This document shows, in pieces, positions 57,591-64,000 of a stretch of DNA of 64,000 nt (the stretch's first letter is position 1; every line of letters starts with the position of its first letter). The DNA is taken from NCBI RefSeq assembly GCF_012027325.1, contig NZ_SNUG01000003.1:186001-250000 (forward strand), written 5' to 3'. The notes under the pieces were generated by a model. That model did no database searches. It was not told the DNA's origin and saw nothing but the letters and a program-made list of their open reading frames with translations. The translations under genes were made by a program, and so were the position numbers. Source of the DNA: Thermococcus sp. M39 (lineage in GTDB: Archaea > Methanobacteriota_B > Thermococci > Thermococcales > Thermococcaceae).

Positions 57591-57710
57591 ATGGGGCTTA
57601 AAGAATTCTTTGCAGAATGGAGGAGGAGATGTCCATTCATAAGAGCAATCGAAAAATGGCGCTTTGAGAGGAAGAAAAACAAGTTTGAAATTAAAAGGAA
57701 GAACACTTGA
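57591..57710 (+). CDS. 39-residue basic small protein
   Basis: MGLKEFFAEWRRRCPF...KRKNT, 39 residues, about a third Lys/Arg, one Cys, probably helical. The ATG follows GGTGA by five bases, and a TTTTTAAAC TATA box near 57550 fits a normal leader, so translation is likely despite the size. No family is recognised. It ends two bases before the convergent membrane-protein gene. Confidence 0.62.
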   Translation: MGLKEFFAEWRRRCPFIRAIEKWRFERKKNKFEIKRKNT

Positions 57711-57712
57711 AG

Positions 57713-58042
57713 TCACGAGTTTTGGGAATACGCTATAGCAAACTTAATACCCACGAATAGGGGAGTTATTAGGAAAAGAGCGGCGTTTTTAAGCTGAGCA
57801 TTCAGAAGGTAGTAAAATTCAATTCCGAGAGACAGTGAAAGCAGTAAAAGAAACATTCCGTAAATTACTGCCTTCTTAACGCCGTAGAGATGCAGACCAA
57901 AAACGAGAAAAGCTGAAAAGAAGATTGGATTGAGAGGATTAGGAAAAGAGATTTTCGGATAAGCTGCAGAGAGGACTATCCCGGAAACTCCAGTTAAAAT
58001 ATAGAGAGGAGCAAAGATTTTTCTGCCCATACCACTTCCCAT
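57713..58042 (-). CDS. small four-helix membrane protein
   Basis: A 109-residue protein with four hydrophobic helices and short loops. No family is recognised. The start is unsure: ATG at 58042 or 58030 (after GGAAGTGG), with a GTG at 58045. It lies immediately downstream of box C/D RNA 2 and hisS on the same strand, so it is likely expressed from the same transcript. Confidence 0.68.
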   Translation of the reverse strand: MGSGMGRKIFAPLYILTGVSGIVLSAAYPKISFPNPLNPIFFSAFLVFGLHLYGVKKAVIYGMFLLLLSLSLGIEFYYLLNAQLKNAALFLITPLFVGIKFAIAYSQNS

Positions 58043-58044
58043 CA

Positions 58045-58101
58045 CGGTCAGCTAGTCAGTCCTCTCATCACCGGTCAGCAACGGGTTTAATCATCATCCA
58101 A
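58045..58101 (-). ncRNA. box C/D guide RNA 2
   Basis: Minus strand: C box ATGATGA (58091-58097), guide TTAAACCCGTTG, D' CTGA (58075-58078), three-base spacer, C' GTGATGA (58065-58071), guide GAGGACTGACTAG and D CTGA (58048-58051). The C box overlaps the hisS stop codon TGA (58094-58096), so the RNA is part of, or processed from, the hisS transcript end. Targets are not identified. Confidence 0.85.
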
Positions 58102-59407
58102 GCATTTCCTTAACTTCCTCAACTATCTTTTCAATTGCAACACTCTTCTGCTCTCCAGTTGCCATATCTCTAATCGTGGCTTTTCCTTCAGCCAGATCTC
58201 TCTTTCCGAGTATTATAACGAGGGGTATTTCAAGCTTATCAGCATACTCTAAGGCTTTTTTCAGTTTTCTTCCCTGCAAGTCATACTCTGCTTTAATCCC
58301 CGCTTTCCTAAGGGCTTGGGTTATCTCTATTGCCTTGGCTTTGACCTCAAGCTCCTTTCCAATGTAAACCACAAAAACGTCTGGACTTAGTCTAAAGCTC
58401 GGCAAAAGTCCTTTGCTTTCCAATATTGGGATTAGCCTCTCAATTCCAATTGCAAAACCTGTCGCTGGTGTCGGCTTTCCACCAAAGACCTCTATTAAGT
58501 TGTCATACCTCCCACCGCCACCAATGGAGCCAATACCAAGTTCATTCGGAGCTATTGCCTCAAACACAATGCTTGTGTAATAGTCAAAGCCTCTCGCGAT
58601 TCCAAAGTCGATTAAAGCATATTTTTCAACACCATAAGCCTTCAAAAGCTCAAATAATTCCTCAATTTTTTTCAGTTCTTCCTTAGCTACTTCACTTGTA
58701 AACAGCTCGTAAGCTTTGGGTAAGATTTCATCAGGCTTTCCTTTAAGCTCAATCAAAAAGAGAACTTTGTCAATGGCATCATCGTTCAGTCCAAAGTCTT
58801 TGAGAGACTTTATGAATTCCTCCCTCGTCATCTTGTCCTTCTTATCAATTAATCTCATCAATCCAATGTCATCTTCAACGCCCAGCATTTTGGCAAACTC
58901 ATCTAAAAGAACTCTGTCACCTATATTAACTGTAAAGTCTTTGAGACCCGTTGCAAGATAGCTCTCAATCATTAAAGCTATTACCTCAGCATCAGCCTCG
59001 ATGTTTGCCGAGCCAATGAGCTCAACGCCAGCCTGCCAGAACTCTCTCAAGCGACCGCTCTGAGGTTCTTCGTAGCGGAACATATTTGTTATGTAGTACC
59101 ACTTCACGGGCTTTGGAGCGTTCTGGAATTTATTGACAAATAAGCGAGCTACGCTTGAAGTCAGATCTGGTCTCAGGGATATATCTCTCCCACCTTTGTC
59201 CTTAAAGGCGTAGAGCTGCTTCACAACTTCCTCTCCGCTCCTGAGCTGGAAGAGCTTGGTGTATTCAAAGGTTGGAGTGAGGATTTCTTTAAAGCCATAA
59301 ACCTCGAAGACCTCTCTTATCCTTTCAAACACCCATCTCCTTTTAGCCATATCCTCTGGAAGTAAATCTCTCGTTCCTTTTACTCTCTCAATTCTCTCTT
59401 TTACCAT
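58094..59407 (-). CDS. hisS: histidyl-tRNA synthetase
   Basis: Class II synthetase, 437 residues, charging tRNAHis. Visible are motif 2 around MFRYEEPQSGRLREFWQAGVELIG, the histidine motif ARGFDYYTSIVFEA, the GGGGRYDNL motif and a carboxyl anticodon-binding domain (about 330-430). The ATG at 59407 starts an ordinary-length protein. Its stop codon lies inside the C box of guide RNA 2. Confidence 0.96.
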   Translation of the reverse strand: MVKERIERVKGTRDLLPEDMAKRRWVFERIREVFEVYGFKEILTPTFEYTKLFQLRSGEEVVKQLYAFKDKGGRDISLRPDLTSSVARLFVNKFQNAPKPVKWYYITNMFRYEEPQSGRLREFWQAGVELIGSANIEADAEVIALMIESYLATGLKDFTVNIGDRVLLDEFAKMLGVEDDIGLMRLIDKKDKMTREEFIKSLKDFGLNDDAIDKVLFLIELKGKPDEILPKAYELFTSEVAKEELKKIEELFELLKAYGVEKYALIDFGIARGFDYYTSIVFEAIAPNELGIGSIGGGGRYDNLIEVFGGKPTPATGFAIGIERLIPILESKGLLPSFRLSPDVFVVYIGKELEVKAKAIEITQALRKAGIKAEYDLQGRKLKKALEYADKLEIPLVIILGKRDLAEGKATIRDMATGEQKSVAIEKIVEEVKEMLG

Positions 59408-59459
59408 TTTACCACCTTCCTGCCATTAAGAATGCAAAAAACCTTAAAAGTCATTTGCT

Positions 59460-60077
59460 TCAGGCAGAGCTTTGAAGCAGTCTGAGGAAAATCCCACCAA
59501 CGCCTTCAACCATCATCTGGGCACCAATTGCCATCGTGAAGAGACCTATTATTCTAATAAAAACACCCAAGGTTGTTTTCTTGATGTTCTGAATCATGTA
59601 GAGCGTTACGAACATGAGCAGAGCAGTTAGCAAAATCGCTATTAAGATAGCTGAGGCAGAGACCTTTAACCCATACTCCGCTGTCAAGGTGATTGCAGTT
59701 GTTATTGCAGCAGGTCCTGCTATAAGAGGAGTTGCAACCGGAACTGCAGCTAAGGCTAAGATGTTCTTCTCCTTCTTGAGTGTTACCATACCGCCGCCTT
59801 CCAGTGCCTCAAGACCTATTTTAAACAGAACGAATCCTCCAGCAACCTTCAAGGCATTCAAATCAATGTGAAAAATATCCTGCAGAATTATTTTACCAGC
59901 TAAGGCAAAGATTATGAGCAGGATAAAACCGATTAAGTTTGCTCTAATGATGAGCTGCTTTATGTCTTCTATATGAAAGTCCTCCCTAAGTAAGCTAACC
60001 AAGAGTATCTTATCGCTCGGATCAATCATGATTAGCATCAGCAATGAAGCGCTGAGGATTTCCTCAATCATCGGCAT
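59460..60077 (-). CDS. MarC-family membrane protein
   Basis: A six-helix membrane protein of 205 residues with the family motif [13 protein letters not shown] near the amino end and [12 protein letters not shown] centrally. MarC proteins were named for antibiotic resistance but their function is unclear. The mRNA is probably leaderless: a minus-strand TTTATAAA at 60100-60107 is about 25 bases before the ATG at 60077, and no ribosome binding site is seen. ATG 60071 is an alternative. Confidence 0.86.
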   Translation of the reverse strand: MPMIEEILSASLLMLIMIDPSDKILLVSLLREDFHIEDIKQLIIRANLIGFILLIIFALAGKIILQDIFHIDLNALKVAGGFVLFKIGLEALEGGGMVTLKKEKNILALAAVPVATPLIAGPAAITTAITLTAEYGLKVSASAILIAILLTALLMFVTLYMIQNIKKTTLGVFIRIIGLFTMAIGAQMMVEGVGGIFLRLLQSSA

Positions 60078-60099
60078 CAAGCTTTTTGAATGGTGGAGA

Positions 60100-60107
60100 G
60101 TTTATAA
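60100..60107 (-). promoter_or_regulatory. TATA box of the marC-type gene
   Basis: TTTATAAA, 23-30 bases above the ATG at 60077, the spacing expected for a leaderless archaeal mRNA. Confidence 0.6.
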
Positions 60108-60116
60108 ATTTATGCT

Positions 60117-60174
60117 ATGCGATGATGATACCGGCACTGGCTGAATCATGATGAGCGCTCGGTTGGCTGAGCAA
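60117..60174 (+). ncRNA. box C/D guide RNA 3
   Basis: Plus strand: C box ATGATGA (60122-60128), guide TACCGGCACTGG, D' CTGA (60141-60144), three-base spacer, C' ATGATGA (60148-60154), guide GCGCTCGGTTGG and D CTGA (60167-60170). TGC before the C box and GCA after the D box can pair as a terminal stem. It is antisense to the last 29 bases of the METTL5-like gene. No TATA box lies at the right distance, so processing or an unusual promoter is likely. Confidence 0.87.
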
Positions 60175-60772
60175 ACCTATATATGTCAACCTTTATCCTC
60201 TCCAGCCTCTTGCGGTGGAAGAAAAACTGAGCCGGAATTTCAAAGTCAACTGTTAGTCGGTGCGTTATTGTAAAGCCGTTATCCCTCACAAAAGCCTCAA
60301 TAAATTTCCTGACTTCGGGCTTTGCCAGATGGATTGAATACACAACCCTGCTTATTTCAAAAGCCTTTAGAAGAAAAGGCCTGTCCGCTTTTGGATTTTG
60401 AGAGCCAAAAGGGGGATTCATGATGACCGTGTCAACTTGCTTATCAAAAAAGCTCACATCAGAGAAAATCAGCTCAACACAACTTTCCACACCCAGAGCT
60501 TTTACATTCTCCCTTGCTATTTTCAAAGCATTTTCATCAATTTCAACAGCGTAAACCTTTTTTGCCCCCAAAAGGCAAGCTCCCACACTTAAAACTCCTG
60601 TGCCGGCACCTAAATCAGCTATAACTTTGCCTTCAACGTCGTCCAAAGAATATGCTAACCATAAAAGCTCAGCTGCAACGTTTCCCGGAGTTCTATACTG
60701 CTCCAGCTCTGGTCTGGGATTTTCAAACCCTTTGAGCCTTGAGAGGAGCATTGCAAGATGCTTCTTCTTCAT
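60146..60772 (-). CDS. METTL5-like RNA adenine-N6 methyltransferase
   Basis: A 208-residue SAM-dependent methyltransferase. The SAM motif is DLGAGTG (53-59), the acidic residue is in VEIDEN and the catalytic NPPF is at 119-122. The amino end (LEQYRTPGNVAAELLWLA) and length match METTL5/PH1948-type enzymes, which methylate an adenine of small-subunit rRNA in eukaryotes. The ATG at 60772 has GAGGGG eight bases upstream. It starts two bases after the membrane-protein stop. Confidence 0.9.
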   Translation of the reverse strand: MKKKHLAMLLSRLKGFENPRPELEQYRTPGNVAAELLWLAYSLDDVEGKVIADLGAGTGVLSVGACLLGAKKVYAVEIDENALKIARENVKALGVESCVELIFSDVSFFDKQVDTVIMNPPFGSQNPKADRPFLLKAFEISRVVYSIHLAKPEVRKFIEAFVRDNGFTITHRLTVDFEIPAQFFFHRKRLERIKVDIYRFAQPTERSS

Positions 60773-60774
60773 AG

Positions 60775-61152
60775 CTAACCCCTCATGTAGCGAAGTAACT
60801 CCTCAAAGCGCATCTCAAACCTGAAGCCTGGAATGTTGTACATTGTGCCGATTGTCGTTAAGATAAACATTACAACAACAAGGGCTATTATGAAGCCAAA
60901 CTCAGCTGTTAAAGCTGATACAATCGCTTCTCTTGAGTTCAAGCCTATAAGGAGGAGCACGAGGAAGAGATATAGAAAGCCGAGAAGAATGTCAATGTAG
61001 AGAGAGATGAAGACTCCAAATATTGAAACCGTGAGGAGCAACAGTTTCCTCGGCTTCTTATACGTGAAAACCTCTATAGCGGTCTTTAAGAAGCTGTAGT
61101 ACATGAAAATCAGCAGAAGGTGAAGAGCTGAGTCTAATATGAGTCTAAGCAT
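60775..61152 (-). CDS. membrane protein of unknown function
   Basis: A 125-residue protein with about four hydrophobic helices and a short basic/aromatic tail (MRFEELLRYMRG). No family is recognised. The ATG at 61152 follows GAGGTGA. It lies between dph2 and the METTL5-like gene, four and two bases away, so the three form one minus-strand operon. Confidence 0.75.
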   Translation of the reverse strand: MLRLILDSALHLLLIFMYYSFLKTAIEVFTYKKPRKLLLLTVSIFGVFISLYIDILLGFLYLFLVLLLIGLNSREAIVSALTAEFGFIIALVVVMFILTTIGTMYNIPGFRFEMRFEELLRYMRG

Positions 61153-61156
61153 CCTT

Positions 61157-62200
61157 TCACCTCTTTGGAAGCTTTAAGCTTATTCCCAAAGGCTCATCAA
61201 TCTCCCTTTTACCCCCAAGAATTTCATCAAACTCATACTCTTCTCTCAAGCCGAGCAGTAATTCAACCTCCTTCGGCGTTAAAACGGGCTTTCTCCACTT
61301 CTCTGCATCGTCTATTGGTACACGAGGACAAGCAACAACAACGTAGGCATCAAAATCAAAGCCCTCCAAAGCCTCTGGATTTATGTAGTTCATTGCTATC
61401 AGCTGTGCTTCTCTCCCGTGCTCTTTTAAAAGCCCCATTATTCTCTTAGCTTCCCCTAAGCGTAGCTGTCCCTTCTTTGTGCTTATAATAACGCCAAATT
61501 TCTTAGCATCATAAGCTCTAGCAATCATTCCCCACCTTTTCCTCACAATCTTTTCTACTTCCTTATCCATCCAAGCGAAGTCTCCACTGTAAGGGTTGAT
61601 AGCTAAAGTTGGCTTTTTTGTGGCTAAAGCAACACCAATTGGGTGAAAGTAGCCAGCACCTATGAACAGAATTCCATCAACTTCCTTTCTAACTCTTGCC
61701 GTTGTGAAGTTGCACCCCAAAACCTGTCCAGCAAATGAAACCCTATTATCTCCCTCGCCAATGAAAACTTGAAAGCCCCTCTCTTCTAAGAACTCCCGTA
61801 CTCTCCTTAAATCCCTTATGTGCTGAACTGTTGTTACGAGAGCTATTTTTTTACCGAGCTTTTTAATCTCGTTTAAATTATTCTCCAAAGCTTTCACAAC
61901 ATCAACTTTTGCAAAAGCAGGGACAAAAATTACAGGAATTTCTAGATTAAGCTGCATGTAAGAGTGACCTAAATGGATCAAAACATCGCAGCCGAGCATC
62001 TTAGCCTCTCTATCAGCTAAATCACAAGCCCCATAGTTTATATCTCCACTTATTATTACCTCAATTCCATTCTTTTCCAAAAATTCAGCCAAAGCTTGAG
62101 CTTCTTTCTTTAACCCCTCTGGAGTTTGAATAAGAACTTTTTTAGAATCTAACTCCTCAAGGTTCTGTAGTATCTCCTCAAAGGGTATCTCGTGAATCAC
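61157..62200 (-). CDS. dph2: diphthamide synthesis radical SAM enzyme Dph2
   Basis: Iron-sulfur enzyme, 347 residues, that transfers the 3-amino-3-carboxypropyl group of SAM to a histidine of translation factor EF-2, the first step of diphthamide. The three cluster cysteines are Cys59 (NYGACD), Cys163 (LGCN) and Cys291 (VACPRV), each in its own domain. The start is the GTG at 62198-62200 after GGGGGA. The frame from 62230 is rejected because it would lie in the TATA box (62231-62241). It heads the operon with the membrane protein and METTL5-like gene. Confidence 0.94.
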   Translation of the reverse strand: MIHEIPFEEILQNLEELDSKKVLIQTPEGLKKEAQALAEFLEKNGIEVIISGDINYGACDLADREAKMLGCDVLIHLGHSYMQLNLEIPVIFVPAFAKVDVVKALENNLNEIKKLGKKIALVTTVQHIRDLRRVREFLEERGFQVFIGEGDNRVSFAGQVLGCNFTTARVRKEVDGILFIGAGYFHPIGVALATKKPTLAINPYSGDFAWMDKEVEKIVRKRWGMIARAYDAKKFGVIISTKKGQLRLGEAKRIMGLLKEHGREAQLIAMNYINPEALEGFDFDAYVVVACPRVPIDDAEKWRKPVLTPKEVELLLGLREEYEFDEILGGKREIDEPLGISLKLPKR

Positions 62201-62229
62201 TTTAATTCCCCCTGTGAAAACCAACCGCA

Positions 62230-62241
62230 AGCTTTATATTT
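62230..62241. promoter_or_regulatory. shared bidirectional TATA box (dph2 / YhfC-like gene)
   Basis: AGCTTTATATTT reads as a TATA box on both strands: GAAATATAAAGC on the minus strand for dph2, 30-40 bases before its GTG, and CTTTATATTT on the plus strand for the gene at 62289. Confidence 0.55.
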
Positions 62242-62288
62242 CTAATGTTTCCACAATACATCGAAGTCCGAGGTATTGGTGGTGAAAA

Positions 62289-63395
62289 ATGAAAAAGATA
62301 ATTTTGAGCTTATTTCTTCTTGTTATGGTTTCTACCTCATTAATCCATGCAGCGCAGCCCTATGACGAAGTTGCAAAAGCAGTTTTTGAAAGCCTAAAAA
62401 CTGGAAATTACTCAATTCTCGAACCATATCTGGACGAAAAAATGAAGGAGGCTTTTAATGAAAAATCCTTCAATGCTTTAAGAGAACAGATGATTTCGAA
62501 ATATGGCAATCTTGAAAGCTTTGAATTTGCTGAAGAAGGAAAAGCTGGGGAATTTATTTTGGGGTATTATCATTTTGAGTTCGAAAAAGCTAATGTTACG
62601 ATAAAACTTGTTTTTAGCCAAGTTGATAGCGAATACAAGCTTTCTGGACTCTGGATTAAAAAAGTTATTTGGAAGGAAAAGGGAATTCCCCTTCCCTTAG
62701 CAGTTAGTTTGCCCATCTTGGGCGGAATATTAGCATTACTAACAGTTTACACCATTGGGTTTAAGAAGATTAAAGGTGCAGAGCTTATTTTGGGCTTCTT
62801 TTTAGTTGCAGTAACACTTTTCATTCAGCCGATAATTCAGCAAGCTCCATTCTTGGCCTTAGGAATTAAATCAAATGCAGATATAATTGCTAAAGGGTTT
62901 AGTTTCACAGTTATCACAGCGATTTGGCTTGGATTTGTTGCCGGATTCTTCCAAGAGAGTCTGAAGTATGCTTTTGTGAGGAATAAGACTCTTAAAGAAG
63001 CACTCTTCATTGGAATTGGATTTGGACTCGGTGAGGCAGTTTTGGTGCCGTTGCTTCAAGTAGTTCAAAGCTTTGCTCTAGGAGGTTTGCCTCCAGTCCA
63101 GCTGACACAAGCACTGCTTAGCTCATTTGAAAGATACATAGCGACTCTTTTCCATGGAGGAACCACTCTAATACTGGCATACGCTTATAAAAATGGATTT
63201 GGAAGAAAAGCTTTAGTAGTCCTAAGCATTGCCCACAGCGTTATTGATACGTTTGCCGCATATTATCAGCTCACGAATTCCCAGACAAGCTTAATAATGA
63301 CTTATGGTATCATCATTGTTATAACACTCATACTACTGCAGTATGCCATTCCAAAAGCGAAAGTAGAAAAGGAGGAAGAAAAGGTTGTTTGGTGA
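62289..63395 (+). CDS. exported domain fused to YhfC-like membrane metalloprotease
   Basis: A 368-residue protein: signal peptide (1-21), a soluble DUF3887-like domain outside (about 25-128), then about seven membrane helices. In these helices lie GFFQESLKYAF (Glu223), GFGLGEA (Glu249), LFHGG (His289) and AHSVID (His316), the spaced Glu/His pattern of YhfC/PrsW-type intramembrane metallopeptidases. It may cleave a membrane or surface substrate. The ATG follows GGTGGTGA. It overlaps padR by 11 bases. Confidence 0.78.
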   Translation: MKKIILSLFLLVMVSTSLIHAAQPYDEVAKAVFESLKTGNYSILEPYLDEKMKEAFNEKSFNALREQMISKYGNLESFEFAEEGKAGEFILGYYHFEFEKANVTIKLVFSQVDSEYKLSGLWIKKVIWKEKGIPLPLAVSLPILGGILALLTVYTIGFKKIKGAELILGFFLVAVTLFIQPIIQQAPFLALGIKSNADIIAKGFSFTVITAIWLGFVAGFFQESLKYAFVRNKTLKEALFIGIGFGLGEAVLVPLLQVVQSFALGGLPPVQLTQALLSSFERYIATLFHGGTTLILAYAYKNGFGRKALVVLSIAHSVIDTFAAYYQLTNSQTSLIMTYGIIIVITLILLQYAIPKAKVEKEEEKVVW

Positions 63396-63756
63396 TCCAA
63401 AAGAGAAAGCCCTAAAAAAGCTGAGGAGGGAGCTTAGGGCTGGCACTTACTCCTTTATCATCCTATCTATTCTTGAGAATAAAGGGGATATGCACGGTTA
63501 TGCAATCAGAAAGGAGTTTGAAAAGCTGAGTAATGGTAAAATCGTGCCAAGTGAGGGGACTCTTTACGATTTGCTGAAAAGCTTGGAGAAATACAAGCTA
63601 ATTGAAGGTTTTTGGGCTGAAGTTGGAGGGAGAGCTAGGAAATATTATCGGATAACCCCTCTTGGAAAAGATGTCCTTAAAGAGCTTAAGGAAGAGGTGG
63701 AGTTTGTCAATAACGTTGTTAAAAAGCTGATGAGGGATGAATATGGATGGGATTGA
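63385..63756 (+). CDS. PadR-family transcriptional regulator
   Basis: A winged-helix regulator of 123 residues, of the PadR type: SFIILSILENKGDMHGYAI (helix 1-2 region), SEGTLYDLLKSLEK (recognition helix) and RARKYYRITPLG (wing). It probably senses a small compound and represses its own operon. The start is a TTG at 63385 with GGAGG about ten bases upstream inside the preceding gene. It overlaps the next gene by 14 bases, so all three are translationally coupled. Confidence 0.88.
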   Translation: MFGDPKEKALKKLRRELRAGTYSFIILSILENKGDMHGYAIRKEFEKLSNGKIVPSEGTLYDLLKSLEKYKLIEGFWAEVGGRARKYYRITPLGKDVLKELKEEVEFVNNVVKKLMRDEYGWD

Positions 63757-64000
63757 AGCAATGAACATGATGTTTGAAATGTTCCTTGCTGTCACGATGT
63801 TTATAGCCGGCCTGCTAACTTACCTCTTTAGAAACGAGTCGAACATGGCGATAGGCTTTCGCTTTGGCTACACCTTTGCATCTAAGGAGGCATGGGTAAA
63901 GGTAAACACCTTCGGCGGAAAAGCTTTCATGGCTTTTGGAATTTTGCTCTTCATCTTGAGCCCTAAAATTCATAATATGCTCATTTTCACCTTAATAGTA
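63743..64000 (+). CDS. SdpI-like membrane protein, 3' end cut off
   Basis: The ATG at 63743, after GAGGGATGA in the padR end, opens a frame to the window edge (86 residues seen). It has a hydrophobic helix (about 9-27), then IGFRFGYTFASKEAWVKVN and a second helix. This I-G-x-R-x-x-x-T/Y..S..E.W..N pattern matches the SdpI family. In Bacillus, SdpI gives immunity to a self-made toxin and is encoded next to its repressor. Here it follows a PadR repressor and a protease-like gene. Confidence 0.75.
   Translation, partial: MDGIEAMNMMFEMFLAVTMFIAGLLTYLFRNESNMAIGFRFGYTFASKEAWVKVNTFGGKAFMAFGILLFILSPKIHNMLIFTLIV

Noticed and set aside
60095-60121. TTTATAAA as promoter of guide RNA 3
   Set aside because: The box is only about 15 bases before the RNA, too close for archaeal initiation; it fits the opposite-strand marC-type gene.

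Overview
This 64 kb window is chromosomal DNA of a hyperthermophilic euryarchaeon of the order Thermococcales, most likely a Thermococcus. The basis is gene content (archaeal PriSL primase, A-type ATP synthase, SecDF, Dph2, METTL5-like methyltransferase, CGP-CTERM surface protein, KaiC-like ATPases), GGTGA/GAGGTG ribosome binding sites, BRE/TATA promoters with several apparently leaderless genes, AT-rich DNA, and a GC-rich archaeal RNase P RNA that stands out from it. No rRNA, tRNA, CRISPR array, insertion sequence or prophage is visible.

Layout. 1-2.7 kb: a cut-off OB-fold-like exported protein and two KaiC-like ATPases (one degenerate). 2.9-6.0 kb: primase operon priL-priS plus a DMT transporter. 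6.0-6.35 kb: RNase P RNA. 6.4-9.7 kb: envelope proteins, UPF0216 and a nucleotide-sugar epimerase. 10-13.6 kb: glnA with a repeat-rich promoter, a second DMT transporter, nadE and a small membrane protein. 13.6-21.1 kb: a complete peptide-type ABC importer whose binding protein appears circularly permuted. 21.5-26.6 kb: pyrC-pyrK, a radical SAM protein, a PP-loop sulfur-transfer type protein and AlaX. 26.7-35.4 kb: the nine-gene ATP synthase operon, order H-I-K-E-C-F-A-B-D. 35.5-38.6 kb: a TrkA-like protein and SecD/SecF. 38.8-41.4 kb: AdoMet decarboxylase, a coiled-coil HTH protein with a third KaiC-like ATPase, and a PUA-type protein. 41.5-43.5 kb: a frameshifted small gene, an MFS transporter and a very acidic small protein. 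43.7-47.0 kb: an overlapping operon of a shortened PLP-enzyme-like protein, a DUF1611 protein, a QueC/MurL-like PP-loop protein and a GNAT acetyltransferase. 47.0-53.6 kb: Cys-cluster protein, Elp3, Nif3-like protein, exported protein, AlaS. 53.7-60.2 kb: three box C/D guide RNAs interleaved with a coiled-coil protein, an AGCS amino-acid/Na+ symporter, a class III aminotransferase or racemase, HisS and MarC. 60.1-64 kb: METTL5-like methyltransferase, membrane protein, Dph2, and a YhfC-like protease / PadR / SdpI-like operon that runs off the end.

Working links. Translation and RNA-modification functions recur (AlaS, AlaX, HisS, Elp3, Dph2, METTL5-like, PP-loop protein, C/D RNAs, RNase P). Energy and transport functions are Na+-based (ATP synthase, AGCS symporter). 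Two loci can be read as non-canonical or D-amino-acid metabolism: AGCS plus class III enzyme, and the DUF1611/PP-loop/GNAT operon. The latter is the best candidate for an undescribed pathway. The circularly permuted binding protein and the trio of guide RNAs are the most concrete sequence-level novelties.

Many starts were moved from the longest frame to an internal ATG/GTG/TTG because the upstream codon lies inside the ribosome binding site (GGTGA) or promoter. All calls are by eye, without database searches.
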